A stretch of 35,365 bases of DNA from a bacterium (lineage in GTDB: Bacteria > Auribacterota > JABMQX01), in contig JAUYEE010000345.1 of assembly GCA_030691545.1 (NCBI GenBank), forward strand, positions 1 through 35,365. Reading direction: 5' to 3'. The first letter of the stretch is position 1, and each line of letters begins with the position of its first letter. Made by a program: the position numbers and the translations under genes. The notes beneath the pieces are model-generated. The model was not told the DNA's origin and made no database searches. It saw nothing but the letters and a program-made list of their open reading frames with translations. Of this stretch, positions 9,015 through 15,945 are shown one piece after another.

Positions 9015-9056
9015 AAGAAAAAGCCCCTCTCCACCCATTGCAATGGAAAGGGGCTT
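9015..9056 (-). terminator. Intrinsic terminator or attenuator just before terS
   Basis: On the minus strand AAGCCCCT-x-TCCA pairs with TGGA-x-AGGGGCTT around a 10-base loop, followed by a T-rich run (TTTTTCTTT). The hairpin ends about 25 bases before the terS GTG start. It ends transcription from the small genes or tRNA side, or attenuates entry into the packaging genes. It is the main argument against the longer terS start. Confidence 0.8.
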
Positions 9057-9110
9057 CAATTCTCTGGTGTCTTCCGGTTAGCTATTCCGGCGGACTATTC
9101 ACTTGTGCGC

Positions 9111-9157
9111 AAAAAAGAAGGAGAACCACCGGAACCGATGTCCGGTTATTCTCCCTT
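9111..9157 (-). terminator. Second intrinsic terminator in tandem
   Basis: On the minus strand GGAGAA-x-AACCGGA pairs with TCCGG-x-GGTTCTCC, followed by TTCTTTTTT. It lies about 65 bases upstream of the first hairpin, in the gap after the 81-residue small gene. A further small palindrome (GTCCGT/ACGGAC, 9164-9180) lies just before it. Two consecutive terminators insulate the terminase gene from upstream transcription. Confidence 0.8.
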
Positions 9158-9222
9158 CCGAGTGTCCGTTGCAGACGGACTATGGTTTCAGCGAGATGAA
9201 ATAGCAGAACGGGGTCCTTATG

Positions 9223-9468
9223 TCAAGCACTATTTTCTCGCCGGGGTCTCCCCTCTCTCCCTTCCCTCCTTCCCCCACCCCTTCCCCCCTTCACTCTCTC
9301 CCCCATCCGTTTCAGGATGTTTTGCATTTCCCTGTAAGCCTTCTCCGTCTCCGTCAGGGATTCTCCTACCACGTCCGCGGTTATCGCCATAGAGACCATC
9401 GCAGTTACCGCAGAAGCCATTGCCCACAGTGATACAGGGCCTGTTTTCTTACTCTGGTTGTTTGTCAT
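9223..9468 (-). CDS. Small phage protein with one hydrophobic segment and basic Gly/Arg/Glu tail
   Basis: An 81-residue product: short polar N-terminus (MTNNQSKK), hydrophobic segment at about 13-33 (VSLWAMASAVTAMVSMAITA), amphipathic helix (LTETEKAYREMQNILKRMG), then a tail of G, R and E encoded by an almost pure polypurine tract. One span plus an amphipathic helix fits a small holin- or spanin-like membrane protein, but no motif proves it. The start overlaps the preceding gene by 20 bases. The tail may be a by-product of the homopurine tract. Confidence 0.5.
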   Translation of the reverse strand: MTNNQSKKTGPVSLWAMASAVTAMVSMAITADVVGESLTETEKAYREMQNILKRMGERVKGGRGGGRREGREGRPRRENSA

Positions 9469-9652
9469 TCAAGACCTCCAGCATCGGCAGATTGTCCATT
9501 ACATCAAAAAATGCGTGCTCCAAACGAAAATCGGTCAGTTTGTGAATGGCTCGCTGGGTTTTGTACAGAAGAATAATCAGTTCCTGAATTTCTTCCAATG
9601 AGAGCTTACCCGTTTTACGAATAGCCTCTTTTATCACATCAGCGGAGCCCAT
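9449..9652 (-). CDS. Small helical phage protein, 67 residues
   Basis: A mostly helical cytoplasmic protein (MGSADVIKEAIRKTGKLSLEEIQELIILLYKTQ in two halves) with no cysteines and no membrane segment. It overlaps the gene before it by 14 bases and the gene after it by 20, an arrangement typical of phage small-gene clusters. I do not recognise the family. Confidence 0.55.
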   Translation of the reverse strand: MGSADVIKEAIRKTGKLSLEEIQELIILLYKTQRAIHKLTDFRLEHAFFDVMDNLPMLEVLNDKQPE

Positions 9653-9818
9653 CTCTCCCCTCCATCATCTTCCTCAGCATCCTTACCCCCTGCATCGTCT
9701 CCCCAAGCTCGTCCAGAGTGTCCGCAAGGGCATCTGCCCCGCCTTCACTCTCCTGGGCAACCGTACACAGCGCCACGATCCTGCCAAGAGCCTCTTTCAA
9801 CTGCCTCGTCATTTTCAT
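9639..9818 (-). CDS. Small helical protein at the prophage/tRNA boundary, 59 residues
   Basis: The product begins MKMTRQLKEALGRIV and continues as amphipathic helix with AQESEGGADALADTLDELGETMQGVRMLRKMMEG. The ATG at 9812 has better spacing to GAGG than the one at 9818, so the start could be two codons later. It is the first gene after the tRNA-Tyr 3' end and is read in the same direction. Function unknown; the overlap with the next gene supports it being real. Confidence 0.5.
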   Translation of the reverse strand: MKMTRQLKEALGRIVALCTVAQESEGGADALADTLDELGETMQGVRMLRKMMEGRDGLR

Positions 9819-9846
9819 ATCCTCAACCTTCACGGCTTCAGGGCTT

Positions 9847-9929
9847 TGGGAGGAGAAGGATTCGAACCTTCGAAGGACATCGCCAGCAGATTTACAGTCT
9901 GCCCCCTTTGGCCACTTGGGTATCCTCCC
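9847..9929 (-). tRNA. tRNA-Tyr (anticodon GTA)
   Basis: A perfect 7-bp acceptor stem (GGGAGGA/TCCTCCC), anticodon loop CTGTAAA giving GTA, a long variable arm as in bacterial tRNA-Tyr, and a T arm containing GGTTCGAATCC. The discriminator is A and CCA is not encoded. The prophage genes begin immediately after its 3' end, making this 3' end a candidate attachment site. Confidence 0.95.
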
Positions 9930-9985
9930 GCGAGTTCGATAGAAAACAGCGGCGGGCAGAAACCCGCACGCCGGAAGAAAGCCAG

Positions 9986-10057
9986 AGCTGGCGATGGGAA
10001 TCGAACCCGCAACCTGCTGATTACAAATCAGCTGCTCTACCGTTGAGCTACGCCAGC
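9986..10057 (-). tRNA. tRNA-Thr (anticodon TGT)
   Basis: A 7-bp acceptor stem (GCTGGCG/CGCCAGC), D arm TAGCTCAACGGTAGAGC, anticodon loop TTTGTAA giving TGT, and T arm CGGGTTCGATTCCCG. CCA is not encoded. It lies 56 bases upstream of tRNA-Tyr on the same strand, and the pair is probably one transcript. Thr-Tyr tRNA pairing is common in bacteria. Confidence 0.96.
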
Positions 10058-10100
10058 GACCGCTTGCAGAGCTTTCCGCTCCGTGCCTAATTCCATTTGA

Positions 10101-10129
10101 AGGTAACAAAACGAGCCTCGTTCTGTCAA
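10101..10129 (-). promoter_or_regulatory. Candidate promoter for the tRNA-Thr/tRNA-Tyr transcript
   Basis: A perfect -35 box TTGACA (10129-10124), a 17-base spacer and a weak -10 (TTACCT, or TACCTT with an 18-base spacer). It lies 44 bases before tRNA-Thr. The spacer contains a perfect palindrome, AACGAG-C-CTCGTT (10110-10122). The poor -10 keeps confidence moderate. The rest of the gap 10058-10257 holds nothing else I can identify. Confidence 0.5.
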
Positions 10130-10257
10130 CGAAAACTTCCTCCCGTGACAGGGACCTCGCCGTGAAACAGCGGCTTTTCCGGAGCGAACATGGAGCCGAT
10201 GGATGAATGGACAGTCCGATGGCAGAGGCAAGCTGACCTGCAACGCGCGAAATCGTA

Positions 10258-10836
10258 TCACACGTCGAACGCGAGAATGACCAGCCGCAAAAGGAGGTTC
10301 GCGTACACTGCTGCCACCGTGTCGTCGAGCATAACACCCCAGCCGCCTTTTAGCCTCTGGATTCGTCCCGCGGGGAAAGGTTTGAGGATGTCGGCGACTC
10401 GGTTGAATGCAAAGGCAAGAGCGACACGGAGTGGAGTCGGGGAGATGAGCACCATGGATAGAGGGAAGCTGGCAAGTTCGTCAAATACGATCCTCTGACA
10501 GTCCTTCTCCCGGAAATAGTCTTCTGCGAGAGAGGAGAGATGTACCCCGGCAAAGAAAAGGGCTACTGATACTGCGGGGATGGTTATGTGGAGGGCGCCG
10601 AACGGAAGAAGGGCACAGTACATCGCCACGCCGAGAGCGGCCCCAAGGGTCCCCGGAGCCGCCGGGGAGTACCCGACGCCGAAGCCGGTCGCCAGGGCAA
10701 TTGCCGGTCGGAGGCGCCTGCGCCTTACAGGAATTTTCTCCCCCGCGTCAGAATCCTTGCGCATTGCCTCTTGAGGAGAAGGCTCCTTTCTGGCGGCGGC
10801 TGCGGGGCTCGCGTCCTGTTGGTGTTCAGACGCCAC
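10258..10836 (-). CDS. pgpA: Phosphatidylglycerophosphatase A
   Basis: Hydrolyses phosphatidylglycerophosphate to phosphatidylglycerol in the inner membrane, the step after PgsA. Family signs: GFGVGYSPAAPGTLGA, the acidic FDELASFPL, FNRVADILKPFPAGRI and GGWGVMLDDTVAAVYANL, with three or four hydrophobic segments. The GTG start at 10836 overlaps pgsA by 11 bases and gives 192 residues with a polar N-terminal extension of about 40. A start at the ATG encoding Met25 (168 residues) is closer to the family's usual length. The pgsA-pgpA pairing places consecutive enzymes of phospholipid synthesis in one operon. Confidence 0.9.
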   Translation of the reverse strand: MASEHQQDASPAAAARKEPSPQEAMRKDSDAGEKIPVRRRRLRPAIALATGFGVGYSPAAPGTLGAALGVAMYCALLPFGALHITIPAVSVALFFAGVHLSSLAEDYFREKDCQRIVFDELASFPLSMVLISPTPLRVALAFAFNRVADILKPFPAGRIQRLKGGWGVMLDDTVAAVYANLLLRLVILAFDV

Positions 10837-11407
10837 TGAGCATCAGCTCCTTGTGCTTGATCAGGAACAGCGCGCCGGTCACGGCGGTGAGTGTCACCGT
10901 CCCGTAAACGAGGACGTTCATCGTGATCGAGAAAGGTAGCTTCATTACCTTCTCCATGGCGATGGGGAAAAGCTCGTTCGCGCTGAGAAAGGCGAGGATG
11001 ATTGCCGAGGTGACGACCTGGGACACCATCTTGTTTTTTCCCCAGCGGTGGGCGCCGAGAAGCATTCCCTTGGAGGCGGCGAGCAATCGCATGCCGGTGA
11101 CGGCGAACTCTCTCGCGACGACAACGACCGCGATCCAGGCGGGGACACGCGTTTCCGGCAGTTGCACAAAGGAGATGAACGCTGCAGAAATCAGGACCTT
11201 GTCGGCCAGCGGGTCCATGAGCTTCCCGAAGTCCGTGAAGAGGTTGTATCTTCGGGCATAGTATCCGTCCAACGCGTCGGTGATGCTCGCAATGATGAAC
11301 AGAAAAAAGGCGATGGTCTTTCCGTAGGGGACGCCTGACAGCAGCGCCGCCAGAAACAAGAACGCCATAATCATTCGGCTTGATGTGAGCTTATTGGGAA
11401 GGTTCAT
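10826..11407 (-). CDS. pgsA: CDP-diacylglycerol--glycerol-3-phosphate 3-phosphatidyltransferase
   Basis: Makes phosphatidylglycerophosphate from CDP-diacylglycerol and glycerol-3-phosphate in the inner membrane. The CDP-alcohol phosphatidyltransferase signature is complete: D44-x2-DG-x2-AR-x8-G-x3-D-x3-D69 (TDALDGYYARR ... GKLMDPLAD). The protein is 193 residues with several membrane helices, the normal size. The N-terminal MNLPNKLTSSRM is typical. It overlaps rimO by 17 bases and pgpA by 11, so it sits in the middle of a coupled operon. Confidence 0.95.
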   Translation of the reverse strand: MNLPNKLTSSRMIMAFLFLAALLSGVPYGKTIAFFLFIIASITDALDGYYARRYNLFTDFGKLMDPLADKVLISAAFISFVQLPETRVPAWIAVVVVAREFAVTGMRLLAASKGMLLGAHRWGKNKMVSQVVTSAIILAFLSANELFPIAMEKVMKLPFSITMNVLVYGTVTLTAVTGALFLIKHKELMLSGV

Positions 11408-12728
11408 GGACCTCGTTTCCTATCAGGTCATATTCCAGGCATCCTGTGAATTCGACTTCCGCGAACTCTCCGGGTTTCGCGGCGTCTCCTTTGACGTACA
11501 CGCAACCATCCACTTCCGGGGCGTCTCCTTCCGTCCGCCCGACACAACGATAGTCTGCCTGCTCGCTCCACTCGTCAACGATTATTCTCTCGCGCCTGCC
11601 GAGGAGCTTTCGGTTGTTCTCAAGGGAGATTTCCTGCTGCAACCGCATCAACCGGCCGAACCGCTCGCTCTTCACCTCCTCCGGCGCCTGCCCCGGCATG
11701 GCTGCCGCTCGGGTGCCTTCTTCCGGCGAGAACTCGAAGGCGCCGAGCCTCTCGAATCTTGTTTCCTTCAAGAAGTCAAGGAGCCGTTGAAACTCGTTTT
11801 CGCCCTCGCCCGGGAAACCGACGATTACGGAGGTCCGGAACGTCACCCCCGGGACGGCATTGCGAATTCTGCGGATGAGGCGAAAGATGTCCTCCGGGCT
11901 TTCTTTCCGGCCCATGGATTTGAGAATCCCTGCGTCAATATGCTGCACAGGGAGGTCCACGTACCGGCAAATCTTTTTTTCTTCGGCGATGACATCTATC
12001 AAGTCGTCGCTAAAGTGCGTGGGGCAGGAATAGAGAAGCCGCACCCAGAAGTCGCCTTCTATCCGGCAGAGGTCGCGCAGGAGTCTCGGCAGCGCCCCTG
12101 GCTCATCCCGGTCCAGACCGTATTCCGCCGTATCCTGACCTATCAGGACAATCTCCCTCGCCCCTTCCCGAATCAGACGGGCGACCTCGCTGAGGATGGA
12201 GACGGGCGAGCGGCTGCGAAGCCTGCCTTTGATCGCCGGTATGGCGCAGAACGTGCAGCCGTGATTACAGCCCTCGCATATTTTTGCATAACGGAAGTGT
12301 TTCGGCGTGAGAGCGAATCGAGACTCTGAGCCGTGGGCGTATGGCTGCCCGTTCAGTCGGACAGGTCTTCTGCCTGAGAGGACCTCTCGAATCACCTGGC
12401 CGATCTCCGACATCCGGTTGACGCCGACGAAGGCATCCACCTCCGGCAGTTCTCGGACGAGTTCCTCTTTGTATCGTTCGACGAGGCATCCGACAGCAAT
12501 GACCTTCTTCGGGCGACCATTCTCCTTCAGTCGGCATAGCTGCAAAATCGCGTCAATGGACTCTTCCACCGCCTCCCGGATGAACCCGCAGGTGTTGACG
12601 ATGATAACGTCAGCCTCGTTCGCGTCGTCGCAAACAACCATGTTCTCCTGCCTCAGGAGACCGAGCATTAACTCGGAATCCACGAGGTTTCGCGCACAAC
12701 CGAGACTTGTCAGGGCGACTTTCGTCAT
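11391..12728 (-). CDS. rimO: Ribosomal protein S12 methylthiotransferase RimO
   Basis: A radical-SAM methylthiotransferase that adds a methylthio group to an aspartate of ribosomal protein S12. Visible: N-terminal MTTase domain with SLGCARNLVDSE, VNTCGF and VGCLVERYKEEL, whose cysteines hold the auxiliary cluster; radical-SAM motif C-NHG-C-TF-C inside CEGCNHGCTFCAIP; and a C-terminal TRAM-like region. I start at the ATG at 12728 (445 residues) because homologues begin just before the first SLGC motif. A GTG at 12758 that overlaps the rodZ stop is the alternative and adds ten residues. Confidence 0.95.
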   Translation of the reverse strand: MTKVALTSLGCARNLVDSELMLGLLRQENMVVCDDANEADVIIVNTCGFIREAVEESIDAILQLCRLKENGRPKKVIAVGCLVERYKEELVRELPEVDAFVGVNRMSEIGQVIREVLSGRRPVRLNGQPYAHGSESRFALTPKHFRYAKICEGCNHGCTFCAIPAIKGRLRSRSPVSILSEVARLIREGAREIVLIGQDTAEYGLDRDEPGALPRLLRDLCRIEGDFWVRLLYSCPTHFSDDLIDVIAEEKKICRYVDLPVQHIDAGILKSMGRKESPEDIFRLIRRIRNAVPGVTFRTSVIVGFPGEGENEFQRLLDFLKETRFERLGAFEFSPEEGTRAAAMPGQAPEEVKSERFGRLMRLQQEISLENNRKLLGRRERIIVDEWSEQADYRCVGRTEGDAPEVDGCVYVKGDAAKPGEFAEVEFTGCLEYDLIGNEVHEPSQ

Positions 12729-12754
12729 AAGCTCACTCGAACGGAAGGTTCTCC

Positions 12755-13414
12755 TCACGACGGTCGCGTCACAGTGACGCCGCGACTGGTGACTGTCACG
12801 GTGACCGACCCCGTCTTGGGGATGGATACCTTGCGCCCTTTATGCAGGACTGAGACGTTTTCCGCTTTGCTGATTGTCAACCGGACGCTTCTCTTTGCCT
12901 TCCAGGTTTTCTCCGCGCCGGCTGGGAGGGTTGCCCCGGAGACAAATCGGCCGTCCTGATGCACCTTTACCAATACGCGGTCGGTGGCTCTCACTGTCAC
13001 CTTGCAGGGTCGCGAAAAAAGGGCGCCAAGGAGAAGATACAGGATAAGAACCCCAACGACCCCCGCCCCCGCCAGAATTCTCCAATCGGAGAAGGGCTTT
13101 TTCAGCAAAGCCCCCTTGGTTCTCATAACGGGAGTTATCGGGAAAGGGGAAACCACCGCGGAAGCGTCGCCGTGGCGCCTCTTGAACCTCGCGACGATTT
13201 CCGCGCTGTCTTCCCCCAGAAACTCCGCATAGGACTTCACAAACGCCTTCGCGTACACAAAAGGGACTCGGTCGGTTATCCGGTCCGCTTCAATCGCTTC
13301 CAGGTTCTCCGCCTTGATCTTTGTAGCCTCTGCTGCCTGCTCGAGCGTGCATCTCTTCTTCTCTCGCACGGAGCGGAGGTATTCGCCGACAGATTCTGAG
13401 TCGAGCTCAGTCAT
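12755..13414 (-). CDS. rodZ: RodZ-like helix-turn-helix membrane protein
   Basis: A 219-residue cell-shape protein of the RodZ family: a cytoplasmic Xre-type HTH (about 8-75: GEYLRSVREKKRCTLEQAAE..., AFVKSYAEFLG), one membrane span at about 111-133 (LAGAGVVGVLILYLLLGALF), and a periplasmic beta domain of the DUF4115 type (VTVRATDRVLVKVHQDG, ending VTVTSRGVTV). RodZ couples MreB to the elongation complex. It is the first gene of the rodZ-rimO-pgsA-pgpA operon, with a good promoter about 95 bases upstream. Confidence 0.88.
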   Translation of the reverse strand: MTELDSESVGEYLRSVREKKRCTLEQAAEATKIKAENLEAIEADRITDRVPFVYAKAFVKSYAEFLGEDSAEIVARFKRRHGDASAVVSPFPITPVMRTKGALLKKPFSDWRILAGAGVVGVLILYLLLGALFSRPCKVTVRATDRVLVKVHQDGRFVSGATLPAGAEKTWKAKRSVRLTISKAENVSVLHKGRKVSIPKTGSVTVTVTSRGVTVTRPS

Positions 13415-13510
13415 TCGCCTGTAACCGTTTTCTACCGGGGAGTTACACCGTCATCTATAGAATCGCTCGTATCGTCAGGGACATCGTCGTGCCCAGACGC
13501 CTGCGGACAC

Positions 13511-13540
13511 TATTTAGACGCCGTGGCGGCGGAATGTCAA
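13511..13540 (-). promoter_or_regulatory. Probable sigma-70 promoter for the rodZ operon
   Basis: TTGACA (13540-13535), an 18-base spacer and TAAATA (13516-13511), placing the transcript start about 90 bases before the rodZ ATG. The gap 13415-13774 otherwise holds only short open frames without recognisable products; one 93-codon frame there covers the promoter and I do not accept it as a gene. Confidence 0.65.
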
Positions 13541-13774
13541 TACCGACGCGCATGAGGGTGCCGGCGAATTCCAGCGCGATTGCAATGTACTTCCGCTTCG
13601 TGTTGGAGGCAAATGGATCGGTGAGAGGCTCCCCTTGATTCCACGGCGCGCTCCCGGACCTCGTCAGGCCTCTTTCCCCTCCTCGCGCCCCTGGTAATCC
13701 GCCTTTTTCGGTCTTGTCCGGCCCCCCTCCAGGCACAACCTATCGGATGGCTGACCTTTCGCCAGACGCCCCCC

Positions 13775-14566
13775 TCAGCGGCTGCCCTTTTGCGCCATCT
13801 GCCGGGATGCGATGAGCGCGGCGCCAAGGGCGCCGGTCATCTGCGGGGATGGCGCCACCGATACCGGTTGTCCGAGAGCCGCTTCGAGGGCCTTCGTCAT
13901 GCCGGGTATCATCGCCACACCCCCCGTGAACACAACGGGCGGATTCAGATTTCGTCCCGCCATGCTTGCCACGCGGGCCGCGATGGACGCCTGCACACCC
14001 GCGGCGATGTCCTCTCGCGAGACCCCGGATGCCAGCAGACCGATGATCTCCGTCTCCGCGAAGACCGCGCACATGCTGCTGATGGCGGCAGGCTTTTGAC
14101 TTTTTGCTGCGAGCATACCGAGCGCTTGAAGCTCCACCTCCAGCCGAGCGGCAACCATCTCGAGAAATCGCCCCGTGCCGGCGGCACAGCGGTCGTTCAT
14201 GGCGAAGTCGAAAACCACACCGTCTCGGTTGAGCCGGAGGAGCTTGCTGTCCTGCCCGCCGATCTCGACGACGGTCATCGCATCGGGAACAAGATGGTGC
14301 ACGCCGCACGCGTGACAGGTGATCTCCGTGACGGTCGTGTCCGCAACGTTCACGGCGTTTCGCGCGTAGCCCGTGGCGACAATTCGCGAGACGCCCTCAC
14401 GACGACATCCGGCGCGCTCGAGCACCTCCTCGAATAAGCGCATCGCGAGAGAGTCGTGGTGCACGCCTTGGTCTGCGCAGCCGGAGGCGATAACCTGCCG
14501 CTCGTCCGCGTTCAACAGGACGACTTTGATCGCTCGCGATCCAGCGTCTATTCCGGCACACAGCAT
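13775..14566 (-). CDS. ATP-dependent activase of 2-hydroxyacyl-CoA dehydratase type (BadF/HgdC family)
   Basis: A 263-residue homodimeric ATPase that injects electrons into double-cubane or dehydratase partners, using an inter-subunit [4Fe-4S] cluster. Visible: N-terminal phosphate loop AGIDAGSRAIKVV, second ASKHA motif VEIGGQDSKLLRL, cluster cysteines in NDRCAAGTGRFLE and SSMCAVFAETEI, and adenosine motif VVFTGGVAMIPGM. Length and motifs match HgdC/DCCP-reductase proteins closely. It overlaps the preceding reductase subunit gene by 19 bases, so it is almost certainly its partner. Confidence 0.93.
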   Translation of the reverse strand: MLCAGIDAGSRAIKVVLLNADERQVIASGCADQGVHHDSLAMRLFEEVLERAGCRREGVSRIVATGYARNAVNVADTTVTEITCHACGVHHLVPDAMTVVEIGGQDSKLLRLNRDGVVFDFAMNDRCAAGTGRFLEMVAARLEVELQALGMLAAKSQKPAAISSMCAVFAETEIIGLLASGVSREDIAAGVQASIAARVASMAGRNLNPPVVFTGGVAMIPGMTKALEAALGQPVSVAPSPQMTGALGAALIASRQMAQKGSR

Positions 14567-15945
14567 GTTTTTCGCAGTTCCTTTGAGGTTTCTATCAAGG
14601 CTTCCAACCGGGTGCGCAGCATCGGCTTTATCGAATCGCTGAGTGGAGGGACCTCGATCTCGAGCACGGGAATTCGCAGTCTCGACCGCACCGCTTCTGC
14701 GATTATTATGCCTTCCGTGGCGCAGTGGCTTGCCCCCGGAATTCGCGAAATGAGCACCGCCTCGGCTCCGAATCTCCGAGTGTCCGCGCAGATTCTGGCG
14801 GCCCGGTCAGCGGCGGAGCCGACCATGGGATCGGCAAGAGCCATTCGGGCCAGAGCTTCCATGGGCGGCAGATTCTCAGGGATTTCGTCGAGGGCATGGC
14901 TGAAAAGGTATTCCGTGCCGCATATCCTCCCGCCGCAGTCCTCGAGAAGATTCATAACCTGCAAGTCCGCGACTGGGTTCACCCAGAAGACTCGCACTGC
15001 GTCTGCCTCGAGCACCCCTTGTCGCGCCTCGACGCGTCCGCGCACCTCGCGCAGCAATTCTCGCAGGACTTCAATGGTCTCCGCCTGATCGGAGCAGAAG
15101 TGGATGGCGAGCATCTCGGCGATGAGCATTTCCAGCGCCGGCAACGGGCACAATTCCGCTGTGAACGTGAGCTGCCTCAACTCCGCGAGCAGTCGGCGGA
15201 CCTCGTTGGCTCTCGCTATGCCCGCAGATAGCGCCCCGTCATTAAGCGGGACGCCAGCGAATTGTTCAAGCACCGTCCGGAGGCGCTCAAGTTCCTCCCT
15301 CACAAAGGCGACCTGAGACGCCGGCGCCGCGAAGCCTCCCGGCAGTTCCACTCGCTCCTCGTCCGGGTCCGGGATGCGGCGGTGAGGAATCTCCCACCAC
15401 ACAATCGGATAACCCAGTCCGTTGAGCCGCTGCGCGATGGCGGAGAAGTCGTCACAGGTCGCTCCTGCGCTGCAAATCAAAAGGTCCGGCACGGGGAAGT
15501 GCGCCTCGGTGATAAAGGCGCCGAGCATCGCTCGCACCGGGCAAAAGGCCTCGTCTATCCCGAGGGAGTCGGCGATGCCGAACAATCCTTCGCTCAGCTC
15601 CATAACACACGGAATCCACCAGGCGCCATCGGGGTAGAACGCGACGACATTCGGGAGAGCGTACGCCATGACCGGCACGGTCCCGAGGTCCTTCATGGTC
15701 CCGACGATCTTCTTGCCTGCGGTGCGCGCCTCTCGAAGGCGGTCTTCCTCCGTGAGAAGGAAATTCCAGAGGCGAAGCGCCGCTGAGGAATTGTCGAACA
15801 GCAGAGTGCGAAGCCGCAGGTCGCCTTCCTCGACGTGTCGGCGGAGGGTCCCTCCGTAAGGCGGTTCCCTCATTCCTGCCTCACGCAGTTGGACGTAATG
15901 TGCGTCCCATTCCTGCAATGTGATTCGTCTCGGGTAATCGTTCAT
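14548..15945 (-). CDS. 2-hydroxyacyl-CoA dehydratase/benzoyl-CoA reductase-like subunit (larger)
   Basis: 465 residues from the ATG at 15945, which overlaps the previous stop as ATGA. The longer start at 15996 would lie inside the upstream gene. The HgdB/BcrB-type fold is suggested by paired Rossmann-like halves and cysteines in DEAFCPVRAMLGAF, ICSAGATCDDFSAI, EDCGGRICGTEYLF and SRIPGASHCATEG. These resemble the ligand positions for a [4Fe-4S] or double-cubane cluster. The substrate is not predictable. It is probably a heteromeric partner of the 325-residue protein before it, driven by the activase after it. Confidence 0.8.
   Translation of the reverse strand: MNDYPRRITLQEWDAHYVQLREAGMREPPYGGTLRRHVEEGDLRLRTLLFDNSSAALRLWNFLLTEEDRLREARTAGKKIVGTMKDLGTVPVMAYALPNVVAFYPDGAWWIPCVMELSEGLFGIADSLGIDEAFCPVRAMLGAFITEAHFPVPDLLICSAGATCDDFSAIAQRLNGLGYPIVWWEIPHRRIPDPDEERVELPGGFAAPASQVAFVREELERLRTVLEQFAGVPLNDGALSAGIARANEVRRLLAELRQLTFTAELCPLPALEMLIAEMLAIHFCSDQAETIEVLRELLREVRGRVEARQGVLEADAVRVFWVNPVADLQVMNLLEDCGGRICGTEYLFSHALDEIPENLPPMEALARMALADPMVGSAADRAARICADTRRFGAEAVLISRIPGASHCATEGIIIAEAVRSRLRIPVLEIEVPPLSDSIKPMLRTRLEALIETSKELRKTCCVPE

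Noticed and set aside
9639..10337. 232-codon minus-strand frame running through both tRNA genes
   Set aside because: Only its last 59 codons lie outside the tRNAs and look like a phage gene; the upstream part is tRNA sequence read as protein.
13455..13736. 93-codon minus-strand frame between rodZ and the activase
   Set aside because: It covers the rodZ promoter, has no ribosome site or recognisable motif, and its composition is low-complexity at the start.
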